Part shown: positions 7,698 through 16,812 of the stretch, piece by piece | Numbering within the stretch: the stretch's first letter is position 1 | How the letters are laid out: each line of letters starts with the position of its first letter | NCBI GenBank assembly: GCA_032073245.1 | Contig: DAMANX010000004.1 | Location: 124,001 to 188,000 of the forward strand | Length of the DNA: 64,000 nt | Direction of reading: 5' to 3' | From: QVMG01 sp032073245 | Lineage (GTDB): Bacteria; Bacteroidota; Bacteroidia; Bacteroidales; Tannerellaceae | Program-made: the position numbers and the translations under genes | The notes under the pieces: generated by a model | What the model saw: only the letters and a program-made list of their open reading frames with translations | Database searches by the model: none | Told to the model about the DNA's origin: nothing

Positions 7698-10286
7698 TTA
7701 GTTTTTAAAAACTAAACCATCCCCATCCCGATCAATTATAATAGGACGGTTACGATCTATTTTCATACCCAGTATTTCCTTGGAAAGTTGATTCAGAACA
7801 TATCTTTGTATGACACGTTTTACAGGGCGTGCACCGAATTGCGGATCAAAACCTTCGTCTGAAATAAAACGAATAGCAGCATCTGTAAATTGTAATGCGA
7901 TACCATTCTGAGCCAGCATCTTCTGTACACTATTTAATTGTAATGATACAATCTGACGTATTTCTTCCTCATTCAACGGCGTAAACATGATGATATCATC
8001 AATACGATTTAGGAATTCAGGACGAATATTTTTCTTCAATAATTCCAATACCTGTATTTTCGTTTCATCAATAACCTGTTCACGATTATCAGATGTCATC
8101 TTTTCAAAGTTTTCACGAATCAAGGACGAACCCATATTACTTGTCATAATAATAATCGTATTCTTAAAGTTCACTACGCGACCTTTATTATCTGTCAACC
8201 GACCATCATCCAATACCTGGAGTAATATATTAAAGACATCAGGATGTGCCTTTTCTATTTCATCAAACAATACAACAGAATAAGGTTTACGGCGTATTGC
8301 TTCAGTCAATTGTCCTCCTTCATCATATCCTACATATCCGGGAGGTGCACCAATAAGACGTGTTGCACTGAACTTTTCCTGATATTCACTCATATCAATA
8401 CGCGTCATCATATTCTCGTCATCAAAAAGATATTCAGCCAAAGCCTTTGCCAACTCTGTCTTACCAACTCCTGTCGTTCCCAGAAATATGAAAGAACCTA
8501 TCGGTCTTTTCGGGTCTTGCAATCCTGCACGACTACGGCGAACAGCATCTGATATAGCAGTGATAGCTTCTTCCTGCCCAATGACGCGCGTATGTAATTC
8601 GGATTCCAAACTTAAAAGTTTATCCTTTTCACTCTGCATCATTTTATTGACGGGTATTCCTGTCCAACGGGATACAACATCTGCAATATCCTCACTGTCA
8701 ACTTCTTCTTTTATCATTGCATCATTACCTTGCATTTCATGCAACTGGGATTGTACCTCCTGTATCTCTTCTTCCTTGGCTTTTATTTTTCCATATCGAA
8801 GCTCTGCCACTTTCCCATAATCGCCTTCACGTTCAGCTTTGTCTGCTTCGAACTTCATATTCTCAATGTCAATCTTATTTTGCTGTATCTTATTAATAAG
8901 ATCCTTTTCTGTTTGCCACTGAGCTTTCTGCTTGTTTTCTTCCTCTTTAAGATTTGCTATTTCCTGATTGAGAGACTCCAACTTCTGTGTATCATTTTCC
9001 CGTTTGATTGCTTCACGTTCAATCTCTAATTGCTTGATGCGGCGGGAAACCTCATCTAATGATTCCGGAACAGAATCTACCTGTATACGCAAACGGGCTG
9101 CCGCCTCATCCATTAAGTCAATAGCTTTATCCGGTAAAAATCTATCCGTGATATAACGCGAAGAAAGTTGTACTGCAGCTATGATTGCATCATCTTTGAT
9201 ACGTACCTTATGATGATTCTCATACTTTTCCTTCAATCCACGAAGAATAGATATCGTATCCAATTCATCAGGTTCATCTACCATTACAGTTTGGAAACGA
9301 CGTTCCAGAGCTTTATCTTTTTCAAAGTATTTTTGATACTCATCTAAAGTTGTAGCACCAATAGAACGTAATTCACCTCTTGCCAATGCCGGTTTCAGAA
9401 TATTGGCGGCATCCATTGCTCCTTCACCTTTTCCAGCACCTACCAATGTATGAATTTCATCTATAAAAAGAATAATCTCTCCTTCAGACTTGATAACTTC
9501 ATTCACTACTGACTTCAGACGTTCTTCAAATTCTCCTTTATATTTTGCACCAGCAATTAAGGCCCCCATATCCAAAGAGAAAATTTGTTTGGACTTAAGG
9601 TTCTCAGGTACATCTCCACGTATAATACGATGAGCCAATCCTTCTGCTATTGCAGTTTTACCTACCCCAGGTTCACCGATCAAAATCGGATTATTCTTGG
9701 TACGACGACTCAGAATCTGCAATACACGACGAATTTCATCGTCCCGTCCAATCACTGGATCGAGTTTTCCACTGCGTGCACGTTCATTCAGGTTAATTGA
9801 ATATTTATTTAGAGCATCATAGGTATCTTCCGCTGATTGACTGGTCACATTATTTCCTTTACGTAGTTCTTCAATAGCTTGACGTAAATCTTTTTCAGTC
9901 ACACCAGCATCTTTCAACATCTGGGATGCAGTACTCTTTTCCGTGAGTAAAGCCAGAATAATCGGTTCTAGTGATACATATTGGTCTCCCATCTTTCCCG
10001 AATAATCAATAGCTTTTTGTAATATTGCATTTGTCTCACGTGAAAGGTAAGGTTCACCACCTGATACTCGTGGACAAGATTGTATCTGACTATCCAGCGC
10101 CAGATTCAAATTCTGGATATTTACACCCAGTTTTTGGAATAAGAAGTTAGTCACACTTTCACCCGTCATTATGACAGCTTTCAGTAAGTGAACCGGTTCA
10201 ATAGTTTGCTGATTATTGGAAGTTACCAATTGAATAGCTTGTTGAACAGCCTCCTGTGCTTTAATTGTAAAATTGTTTAAATTCAT
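7698..10286 (-). CDS. clpB: ClpB disaggregase (Hsp104 family AAA+ chaperone)
   Basis: With 862 residues it has the full ClpB length. In order: Clp N-domain (1-150), AAA module 1 with Walker A GEPGVGKTAIAEGLA near residue 205 and IDEIHTLVGAG, the long coiled-coil M-domain at about 410-530 (rich in Glu, Lys and Gln), AAA module 2 with GTTGVGKTELAKAL near 605, and the D2-small domain with GARPVKRVIQRYV. The M-domain separates it from ClpA and ClpC. It rescues aggregated proteins with DnaK after heat stress. The gene is alone. No heat-shock operator was recognised. Confidence 0.98.
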   Translation of the reverse strand: MNLNNFTIKAQEAVQQAIQLVTSNNQQTIEPVHLLKAVIMTGESVTNFLFQKLGVNIQNLNLALDSQIQSCPRVSGGEPYLSRETNAILQKAIDYSGKMGDQYVSLEPIILALLTEKSTASQMLKDAGVTEKDLRQAIEELRKGNNVTSQSAEDTYDALNKYSINLNERARSGKLDPVIGRDDEIRRVLQILSRRTKNNPILIGEPGVGKTAIAEGLAHRIIRGDVPENLKSKQIFSLDMGALIAGAKYKGEFEERLKSVVNEVIKSEGEIILFIDEIHTLVGAGKGEGAMDAANILKPALARGELRSIGATTLDEYQKYFEKDKALERRFQTVMVDEPDELDTISILRGLKEKYENHHKVRIKDDAIIAAVQLSSRYITDRFLPDKAIDLMDEAAARLRIQVDSVPESLDEVSRRIKQLEIEREAIKRENDTQKLESLNQEIANLKEEENKQKAQWQTEKDLINKIQQNKIDIENMKFEADKAEREGDYGKVAELRYGKIKAKEEEIQEVQSQLHEMQGNDAMIKEEVDSEDIADVVSRWTGIPVNKMMQSEKDKLLSLESELHTRVIGQEEAITAISDAVRRSRAGLQDPKRPIGSFIFLGTTGVGKTELAKALAEYLFDDENMMTRIDMSEYQEKFSATRLIGAPPGYVGYDEGGQLTEAIRRKPYSVVLFDEIEKAHPDVFNILLQVLDDGRLTDNKGRVVNFKNTIIIMTSNMGSSLIRENFEKMTSDNREQVIDETKIQVLELLKKNIRPEFLNRIDDIIMFTPLNEEEIRQIVSLQLNSVQKMLAQNGIALQFTDAAIRFISDEGFDPQFGARPVKRVIQRYVLNQLSKEILGMKIDRNRPIIIDRDGDGLVFKN

Positions 10287-10485
10287 ATATTTATCTCTTC
10301 TAATCTTTTACATTTAGTTAATTGTTCTTTATCTATAGTATACAAAAGAAATGCCACAGCTTTACTCCGCCACATTGACAGAGAGTTGCATTTTACTTCT
10401 TTCATACAATAACAATCTATATATGAGTATAGTTGTCTGACAATTGTTGTATCTTCGCATTCAACAAAAGAAAAGAAAAAAGAAC

Positions 10486-10968
10486 ATGAAACTGATTAAT
10501 GAAGAACTGTTAAATGAAACTTCATCAAAGGCAAAACAATCATCCAGGCTTCGCATAAACTACAACTTTCATGAAAAATTGGATGATCCTGTAAACCGCC
10601 TTCTGAATGCTATGGAACCTGGAACATATATTCGTCCACATAGGCATCTAACTCCCCCCAAAGAAGAAATTTTCATGGTATTACGGGGAAAAGCCGTTCT
10701 TTTTATATTTGACGAAGAAGGAAATATTACAGACAAAATATACCTCGACCCATTGAATGGTTCTTATGGAGCAGAATTGCCAGCTGGTGTATGGCATAGT
10801 TTGCTTGTACTGGAAACAGATACGGTCATCTATGAAATAAAACAAGGGCCTTTCGCTCCACTCTCTGCCAAAGACTTAGCACCTTGGAGTCCGGATGCGG
10901 AAGATACAGTAAAAGTAAGTGAATATCTTGAATATCTTTTTGATAGTATTCATCATAAAAAAGAATGA
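10486..10968 (+). CDS. WbuC-family cupin-fold metalloprotein
   Basis: This 160-residue cupin has the metal motif YIRPHRHLTPPKEEIFMV (His, His and Glu ligands) and the second cupin strand PAGVWHSLLVLE (His ligand). WbuC-like proteins occur beside surface-polysaccharide genes in some bacteria, but their reaction is not settled; here no polysaccharide gene is near. ATG 10486 is chosen over a start at 10444 because a -7-like box TATCTTCG (10450-10457) lies in between, and homologous cupins start at MKLI. It diverges from clpB. Confidence 0.85.
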   Translation: MKLINEELLNETSSKAKQSSRLRINYNFHEKLDDPVNRLLNAMEPGTYIRPHRHLTPPKEEIFMVLRGKAVLFIFDEEGNITDKIYLDPLNGSYGAELPAGVWHSLLVLETDTVIYEIKQGPFAPLSAKDLAPWSPDAEDTVKVSEYLEYLFDSIHHKKE

Positions 10969-11085
10969 CTGCACACGGAATACATTAAATACACGGAGTT
11001 TCACAGAAATATATTTATCCATGCAAATCAGCGTTATAAGCGTATCAATCTGCAATCATACTTTTCGGATTAATATATAAAAAAA

Positions 11086-11105
11086 CCTTCTAAAATTATA
11101 GAAGG
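11086..11105. terminator. Bidirectional terminator between wbuC-like gene and dapA
   Basis: The stem CCTTCTA / TAGAAGG has a 6-base loop, with an A-run before and T4 after, and lies between two convergent genes. Confidence 0.75.
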
Positions 11106-11125
11106 CTTTTATATAATGTAAGATA

Positions 11126-12019
11126 TTAGCATTTTATATTCAATTCACGCAACACATCCCGTATTTTTTCAAAAGTTCCAATACGAGTTGGAACTAAAGG
11201 CAAACGAAGTTTATTGTTAATGAATCCCATCATGTGAAGCATACACTTCACTCCGGCCGGATTACCATCCACAAAAAGCAGGTCGAATAATTCCGTAAAA
11301 CTATGGTGAATTGTACGTGCACTATCATAATCACCAGCGAGGGCCAGGCGAACCATACGGCTAAATTCTCTGGGGAAAGCATTCCCAATAACTGAAATAA
11401 CACCTATTGCACCCAATGTAGCCAATGGGAACGCAATACCATCATCACCTGATATTACGTTAAAATTTGCCGGCTTATTCTTGATAATGTCATCCATCTG
11501 TGTGAAGTTACCTGAAGCTTCCTTTACACCTATTACGTTCGGAAACTCACATGCAATACGTAAAGTAGTTGCTGCAGTCATATTTACACCTGTACGTCCG
11601 GGTACATTATATAGTACAATTGGGATTTTTGTAGCTTCAGCAATAGCTTTATAATGCTGGTAAATACCTTCCTGGGATGGCTTATTATAATAAGGTACAA
11701 CGGAAAGGATAGCATCTATCCCATCGAAATTATCACTTTTCAGTTTTTCAACGATTGTACGAGTACAATTCCCCCCCAACCCTAATACAATTGGAATACG
11801 CCCCCGTACACGGGTAACTACAAGATTGACAATTTTCTTTTTTTCTTCTTCTGAAAGTGTAGGTGTTTCTGCTGTTGTTCCTAATACAACGAGATAATCA
11901 GTTCCATTCTGCAGCTGATAATCCACCAGCTTGCCCAATGCCTCATAATCTACGCTGTCATCTTCTTTGAAAGGAGTTATCAATGCAACTCCCATACCTC
12001 TTAAGTTTATGTCTGCCAT
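11126..12019 (-). CDS. dapA: 4-hydroxy-tetrahydrodipicolinate synthase
   Basis: DapA condenses pyruvate with aspartate semialdehyde, the first committed step to diaminopimelate and lysine. The TIM-barrel has GVALITPF at the start, LGTTAETPTLS (Thr-Thr of the active site), VLYNVPGRTGVN (catalytic Tyr and Arg) and VIGVKEASGN with the Schiff-base lysine near residue 165. At 297 residues it is full length. A TATTTTTG -7 box lies 33 bases upstream, so it can be transcribed separately from the two genes upstream of it on the same strand. Confidence 0.97.
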   Translation of the reverse strand: MADINLRGMGVALITPFKEDDSVDYEALGKLVDYQLQNGTDYLVVLGTTAETPTLSEEEKKKIVNLVVTRVRGRIPIVLGLGGNCTRTIVEKLKSDNFDGIDAILSVVPYYNKPSQEGIYQHYKAIAEATKIPIVLYNVPGRTGVNMTAATTLRIACEFPNVIGVKEASGNFTQMDDIIKNKPANFNVISGDDGIAFPLATLGAIGVISVIGNAFPREFSRMVRLALAGDYDSARTIHHSFTELFDLLFVDGNPAGVKCMLHMMGFINNKLRLPLVPTRIGTFEKIRDVLRELNIKC

Positions 12020-12051
12020 GGGGAAAATATTCCTTTTGTAGTTTAGCTTTG

Positions 12052-12059
12052 CAAAAATA
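12052..12059 (-). promoter_or_regulatory. -7 box of dapA
   Basis: CAAAAATA on the plus strand is TATTTTTG on the minus strand, an exact TAnnTTTG match 33 bases before the dapA ATG. Confidence 0.55.
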
Positions 12060-12070
12060 AGTAATAAATA

Positions 12071-12601
12071 TCATTTAGAGCGGATGGTCTGCAAATAAAA
12101 TATGATTTGTCCAAACAAATACATCATATCATCCCTGTCTGTCACCAAAATTGCTAAATCATATATATCCTGTTCATTCCCTCTTTTTAATCCTATCTTA
12201 AATATAGAAGGATGTTGTAGCATCAGATACTTCATAGGATAACAATTCTTCCTCGTCAGGTCAATGAGTATATCCGCTTTTACAGCATTAACTTTCTTGC
12301 TTATATTTGTTGTTGGATAACCCAATCGGTTTACATCTTTTCCATCTTCAATTATCAAATAAGAATCCTTTTCCTCCGGTAAAACTTTTCCGGAAGAAAA
12401 TAAGCATACCTGTACATTCTTGCGTAACATCCTCAATGTTTCCAGGCAAGGCTCAATTTCATCCCGATCTTTGGTTTCATAAAAAATAAGGATATCATGT
12501 GCTTCCTTCAACGACAGGAAGCGGTGATTACGGTTAGCCGGACTATTAATTAACCGGTTAACTCCTTTCTTTATGAAAAAATCGGTTAATCTCTTCTTCA
12601 T
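12071..12601 (-). CDS. Conserved-looking Bacteroidetes protein, possibly DUF6913 (176 aa)
   Basis: I do not know its function. It starts MKKRLTDFFIKKGVNRL, a basic helix, followed by an alpha/beta region with ILIFYETKDRDEI, VQVCLFSSGKVLP and ADILIDLTRKNCYPMKYL that looks like a small Rossmann-type fold. There is no signal peptide or membrane segment. The ATG overlaps the ligA stop (ATGA, 4 bases), so it is translationally coupled to the DNA ligase. The DUF6913 name is from memory and tentative. Confidence 0.75.
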   Translation of the reverse strand: MKKRLTDFFIKKGVNRLINSPANRNHRFLSLKEAHDILIFYETKDRDEIEPCLETLRMLRKNVQVCLFSSGKVLPEEKDSYLIIEDGKDVNRLGYPTTNISKKVNAVKADILIDLTRKNCYPMKYLMLQHPSIFKIGLKRGNEQDIYDLAILVTDRDDMMYLFGQIIFYLQTIRSK

Positions 12602-14601
12602 TCGCTCAACATGTTTAAGAAATCATCTTCATTCAGGATTTTAACGCCTAATTTCGCAGCTTTTTCAAGCTTGGCCGGCCCCATATTTTCACCAGCTAAA
12701 ATATAATCCGTCTTTCCGGATACCGAACCGCTATTTTTACCACCATGCTGTTCAATCATCGCTTTATATTCATCACGGGAATGTTTAGAGAAAGTACCGC
12801 TAATGACAATGGTCAATCCTTGTAATTTGTCAGAACGTTCAGCCAGCATTTCTTCTGATATAGACATCTGTAATCCTTCCTCTTTCAGACGATTCACTAT
12901 AACCTTGTTCTTCTCATCCGTAAAATAAGCTAATACACTTTGTGCTATGCGTCCTCCTATTTCATCCACATCCGTCAATGTTTCTAAGGAAGCTTGCTCC
13001 AGTTCATCCATAGAACGAAAAGCAAATGCCAGGCGTTTGGCCACAGTCTCACCAACGAAACGTATTCCCAACGCATATAATACACGTTCAAAAGGAACAT
13101 TCTTTGACTCACGTAAACTCTCCATCAGGTTACGTGCACTTTTGTCTGCCCAACGTTCCAGTGTTAGCAAATCCTGAATACGAAGAGTATAGAGGTCAGC
13201 CGCATTACTTATCAATCCTGCATTATATAAGTCTTCAACCGTTTCAGGCCCTATATTTATATTCATCGCCCTTCGGGTAACAAAATGTTCAATTCGTCCT
13301 TTAATTTGCGGCGGACAACCCGTCTCATTCGGGCAATAATGAGCCGCTTCTCCTTCCGGACGTATTAACGGAGTGCCACATTCAGGACAAGTTTTAATAA
13401 AACGTACTTCATCTCCGATCAAGATAGAACGTGCTTCAATATTGACCCCAACTATCTTAGGAATAATTTCCCCTCCTTTTTCAACATACACATTATCACC
13501 GTAATGTAAATCAAGTCCTTTTATAATATCGGCATTATGTAAAGAGGCACGCTTTACTACCGTACCGGCCAATAATACAGGTTCCAGATTGGCAACAGGT
13601 GTAACCGCACCTGTACGTCCTACCTGAAAAGAAACTGTATTCAAACGTGTCTCTGCTCGTTCGGCCTGAAACTTATATGCAATTGCCCAACGAGGACTCT
13701 TAGAAGTAAAGCCAAGATTAAGTTGTTGACGCAAAGAATTTACTTTCAATACAATTCCATCAGTTGCAACAGGAAGATTTCTCCTTTCAACATTCCAATA
13801 GTTTATATAATCAAAGACTTCTTCCAAAGTGGTGCATTTACGGATAACATCAGGTATTTTAAATCCCCAACTACATGCAGCCATAAGATTCTCATAATGT
13901 CCTTCAGCCGGAAGGTTTTCACCCAGTAAATAATAAAAATACCCATCCAGTTTACGTGATGCTACGATGGCCGGATTCTGTTGCTTCAATGTACCCGATG
14001 CTGCATTACGAGGATTAGCAAATAAAGGTTCTTCCTCTTCTTCTCTTTCTTTATTTAATCTGTCGAATTCTTTCCAGGGCAATAATATCTCCCCACGAAT
14101 CTCAAACATTTCAGGAAAATTATCACCTCTCAACTTTAAAGGAATCGACCTTATTGTTTTTATATTTGTTGTTACATCATCTCCACGGGTTCCATCACCA
14201 CGTGTAACCGCGCGTGTCAGATGTCCTTGTTCATAAATAAGAGAAATTGATGTACCATCATATTTCAATTCGGCAACAATATCAAAAGGCTCATTTAATG
14301 CGCGCGACACCCGGTCATAGAAATCGCTTACTTCTTCTTCCGAATACGTATTACTAAGTGAAAGCATTGGGTAAATATGCGACACTTGTTTAAATTCTTT
14401 TGAGATATCACTCCCCACACGTTGTGTTGGAGAATAAGGGTCTGCATATTCGGGATATTGCTCTTCCAGAAGTTGAAGGGTTTTCAGTTTTTCATCAAAC
14501 TCACGGTCGGAAATAGTGGGAGTAGACAGTACATAATAGTTATAATTATGTTGCTCCAGCTCGTCACAAAGCTGTTTGATTCGTATTTGTATCTCATTCA
14601 T
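12598..14601 (-). CDS. ligA: NAD-dependent DNA ligase
   Basis: LigA seals nicks using NAD. The 667 residues include the Ia domain (NYNYYVLSTPTISDREFDE, the NMN site), the adenylation motif ELKYDGTS with the catalytic lysine near residue 117, the OB fold, a four-Cys zinc finger (CPECGTPL and CPNETGCPP), helix-hairpin-helix repeats and a C-terminal BRCT domain (GLTIVISGTFSKHSRDEYKAMI begins it). ATG 14601 is preferred to the TTG at 14613 four codons upstream; a TATATTTG box lies 29 bases before the ATG. Confidence 0.97.
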   Translation of the reverse strand: MNEIQIRIKQLCDELEQHNYNYYVLSTPTISDREFDEKLKTLQLLEEQYPEYADPYSPTQRVGSDISKEFKQVSHIYPMLSLSNTYSEEEVSDFYDRVSRALNEPFDIVAELKYDGTSISLIYEQGHLTRAVTRGDGTRGDDVTTNIKTIRSIPLKLRGDNFPEMFEIRGEILLPWKEFDRLNKEREEEEEPLFANPRNAASGTLKQQNPAIVASRKLDGYFYYLLGENLPAEGHYENLMAACSWGFKIPDVIRKCTTLEEVFDYINYWNVERRNLPVATDGIVLKVNSLRQQLNLGFTSKSPRWAIAYKFQAERAETRLNTVSFQVGRTGAVTPVANLEPVLLAGTVVKRASLHNADIIKGLDLHYGDNVYVEKGGEIIPKIVGVNIEARSILIGDEVRFIKTCPECGTPLIRPEGEAAHYCPNETGCPPQIKGRIEHFVTRRAMNINIGPETVEDLYNAGLISNAADLYTLRIQDLLTLERWADKSARNLMESLRESKNVPFERVLYALGIRFVGETVAKRLAFAFRSMDELEQASLETLTDVDEIGGRIAQSVLAYFTDEKNKVIVNRLKEEGLQMSISEEMLAERSDKLQGLTIVISGTFSKHSRDEYKAMIEQHGGKNSGSVSGKTDYILAGENMGPAKLEKAAKLGVKILNEDDFLNMLSE

Positions 14602-14629
14602 ACCAGGGCGCAATTATGCATTTAGCGTA

Positions 14630-14637
14630 CAAATATA
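14630..14637 (-). promoter_or_regulatory. -7 box of ligA
   Basis: CAAATATA on plus gives TATATTTG on minus, an exact TAnnTTTG match. Confidence 0.55.
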
Positions 14638-14702
14638 CACCAAATCCCGCTTAACTGCTAACACCCATTTTATAAATAAAGTGAAGGTTGGTATATTCTT
14701 TT

Positions 14703-15680
14703 TTAATCAGTTCCGCTGTAAATAAGCTTCACATTGTCGACCCACATTGTATTTCCGGGTGAGCCTATATAAGCCCCTCCATGGCTGGAAGTAAATTGGA
14801 GAATTAAATGTGTAGGAATTTCGTCCGGTGCTGCCCAATCGGTTTCAATTATAGGAACGCTTTCACCCCTGCTATTCAAGGTGTATCGTTCTTCAACCTG
14901 TATTTGCATATAATTTTTATAGTCAGGATGCGTGGTTATATCTCCATAATGAATGGGATAAATTGCATTATTTACCCAATCTAAAGTTGATTGCCAATAA
15001 CGGGTAACCATAGTCCCCACTCTTTTGGCATAGACATTCCCATCCTTATCCTCCCAACGTTTTTGTAGGAAAAGAATCACAGCCAATGAATCTTTTCCGA
15101 GTACAGTACTTTTCCGGCTAAATCCGGTACTACGTGTCCGGTTTTCATCGGGTGATGCTTTTATTTTATAGTCAAAACATATTGCCTGAGGTTTTTGTGT
15201 GAATGGAATGCCGCATTGCAGTTTACTCTGAGGATTCCGCGTTCCGGTAATAGGCTCATGCATTGTTCCCAAATAGAGTGAGCCGGCAGCAATGACTTCA
15301 ATATTTACCAAACCAAGAACCTTTACACTCTCAAACCGGGTTTCCAGACGGGCACACCAGCCATCCCCTCTTTGCTCGGGAAATACAGAAGTATTTGTTT
15401 TGACAACCCCTGCCACTTTTGCTAATACATTTGAATTAGCCCATGGAGAACCTCCCATATTTCTATAAGGATCATTCCCACGGATTGTATCATGAGGCGC
15501 CACTTCATACAATAGCTTCGTTTTACCTCCAATAACAGCTGACTCTTTTATTTCGCGCACAATCCACTCATCCATGTTTCCAAAAGGCAGATACACTGCT
15601 CTTTGTGAATGGATAATTGATAATTGACAGTTCGTAATCAAAAGGCATACACAGGCCAGACGATAAATATATTTTCTCAT
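14703..15680 (-). CDS. PCMD-domain secreted protein at the end of the sulfation cluster
   Basis: After an N-terminal signal-like segment (MRKYIYRLACVCLLITNCQ) comes one putative carbohydrate metabolism (PCMD) beta-sandwich. It has FGNMDEWIVREIKES at the start, WCARLETRF in the middle and the family-like end HLILQFTSSHGGAYIGS followed by TMWVDNVKLIY. Proteins of this family are surface or periplasmic in Bacteroidetes and their ligand is unknown. It follows the sulfotransferase by 24 bases, so it is probably cotranscribed. The signal region is partly encoded by a dispersed repeat unit (15607-15632). ATG 15680 replaces a TTG at 15701. Confidence 0.82.
   Translation of the reverse strand: MRKYIYRLACVCLLITNCQLSIIHSQRAVYLPFGNMDEWIVREIKESAVIGGKTKLLYEVAPHDTIRGNDPYRNMGGSPWANSNVLAKVAGVVKTNTSVFPEQRGDGWCARLETRFESVKVLGLVNIEVIAAGSLYLGTMHEPITGTRNPQSKLQCGIPFTQKPQAICFDYKIKASPDENRTRSTGFSRKSTVLGKDSLAVILFLQKRWEDKDGNVYAKRVGTMVTRYWQSTLDWVNNAIYPIHYGDITTHPDYKNYMQIQVEERYTLNSRGESVPIIETDWAAPDEIPTHLILQFTSSHGGAYIGSPGNTMWVDNVKLIYSGTD
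15607..15632. repeat. Dispersed repeat unit inside the PCMD gene 5' end
   Basis: GAATGGATAATTGATAATTG and the following bases are of the same unit type as the inverted repeat at 3088-3164. Here the repeat codes for part of the signal peptide (NCQLSII). Confidence 0.6.
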
Positions 15681-15704
15681 ATTAATATTTCCTATTATCA
15701 ATAC

Positions 15705-16802
15705 CTAAAGTTTATATCCCCAATCTTTAAGTGCCATATCCCAGTTTTCTTCAACGATTTTAACTGTCCGGTCCTCATACTTATATTGATTCTTTTTATA
15801 TCCTTTCTTTTTTCCAAGATATATCTCTATATTGTCTTTTGACTCGTCAAAACCTGGCAATCGTAATTTGCTATAAATATCACGAGTCATAGCAAAAGCA
15901 TCGGCTTCAAAATCTTCGAATTTAAGTTCAATCAGATTTCCTTCAGGAATAAGATGTTTTTCATCCTCATATTTATAATAGAGACGACGATAGACTTCTA
16001 TAATATTGGACTCTATTTGTTCATTAGCTATGTCCTGCAACCTCAGAGGCTGAATCGTATTGGTAAAAAAACTTCGGGTACTTTCAAACACCGTATATGG
16101 ATTCCTCTTTAAATAAATAAACTTAGCATTAGGATATATTTCCAGCAAAGTACGGATACGTCCGGTATGGGGAGGGTTCTTGCTCAGGAATTGAGTTCCT
16201 TGCGTATTCCACAAACTTATTTTCACTAATTGTTGAAAAGTATCTTTAAAAATCTGCCGTTCTTCTTCCGGAATAGTATCAAATAAAAGATAACGATCGC
16301 AATAGTCCAGCATCCTTTTGGGATAAAACCAAAAATCATAATAAGAGTAAGGAATCATATTTGATAATGCAAATTCTTCCTCTTGTGGCAGATCAACCTT
16401 CAATTCCATATTATCCGTCGGTCGCTTGTCGGGCATTAACCATGATAAGGTTTTTTTGAAAAAAGGCTGGCCAAATAGCATCAGGTTAGGAAAAACAGTC
16501 TGATAAGTAGTATTGTATCCAAAATGCTTGTCACAGGCAAAAACATTATGTACAAAAGTAGTTCCGCTCCTCCAGTGTCCCAAAATAAAAAGAGGCTCGT
16601 CCGTTTGCCGGTCTTCCAGTTTTCGGTATTTCATATCTTCGATAGGTTGAAGCAGACTAAGTAAACGGCACACAGCTTTTGTCAGGTAATATTTCTGACG
16701 AAAACCTTTATCTATTTCATTTTCTTTTGCCAATGTGGTAAAAGTTTTCCACTTGGCACCTACCAATGTATTTACCGGTAACTTATCAAATTGTAATCCC
16801 AT
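15705..16802 (-). CDS. PAPS-dependent sulfotransferase, candidate sterol sulfotransferase
   Basis: The 5'-phosphosulfate loop FILGHWRSGTTFVHNVF sits near residue 73, and the 3'-phosphate-binding part KFIYLKRNPYTVFEST near residue 230, as in the sulfotransferase family. At 365 residues it has one domain and no signal peptide, so it should act in the cytoplasm, where PAPS is made. Its place right after cysD-cysN, with cysC, a permease and cysQ, matches the B. thetaiotaomicron cluster whose sulfotransferase (BT_0416) was reported to sulfate cholesterol and other steroids. The substrate here is inferred from synteny only. Confidence 0.88.
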   Translation of the reverse strand: MGLQFDKLPVNTLVGAKWKTFTTLAKENEIDKGFRQKYYLTKAVCRLLSLLQPIEDMKYRKLEDRQTDEPLFILGHWRSGTTFVHNVFACDKHFGYNTTYQTVFPNLMLFGQPFFKKTLSWLMPDKRPTDNMELKVDLPQEEEFALSNMIPYSYYDFWFYPKRMLDYCDRYLLFDTIPEEERQIFKDTFQQLVKISLWNTQGTQFLSKNPPHTGRIRTLLEIYPNAKFIYLKRNPYTVFESTRSFFTNTIQPLRLQDIANEQIESNIIEVYRRLYYKYEDEKHLIPEGNLIELKFEDFEADAFAMTRDIYSKLRLPGFDESKDNIEIYLGKKKGYKKNQYKYEDRTVKIVEENWDMALKDWGYKL

Positions 16803-16812
16803 TTTTCTCTAT

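Noticed and set aside
8244..9029. Several open frames opposite clpB
   Set aside because: They overlap the strongly conserved clpB on the other strand, have Cys/Phe/Ser-rich composition and no family features.
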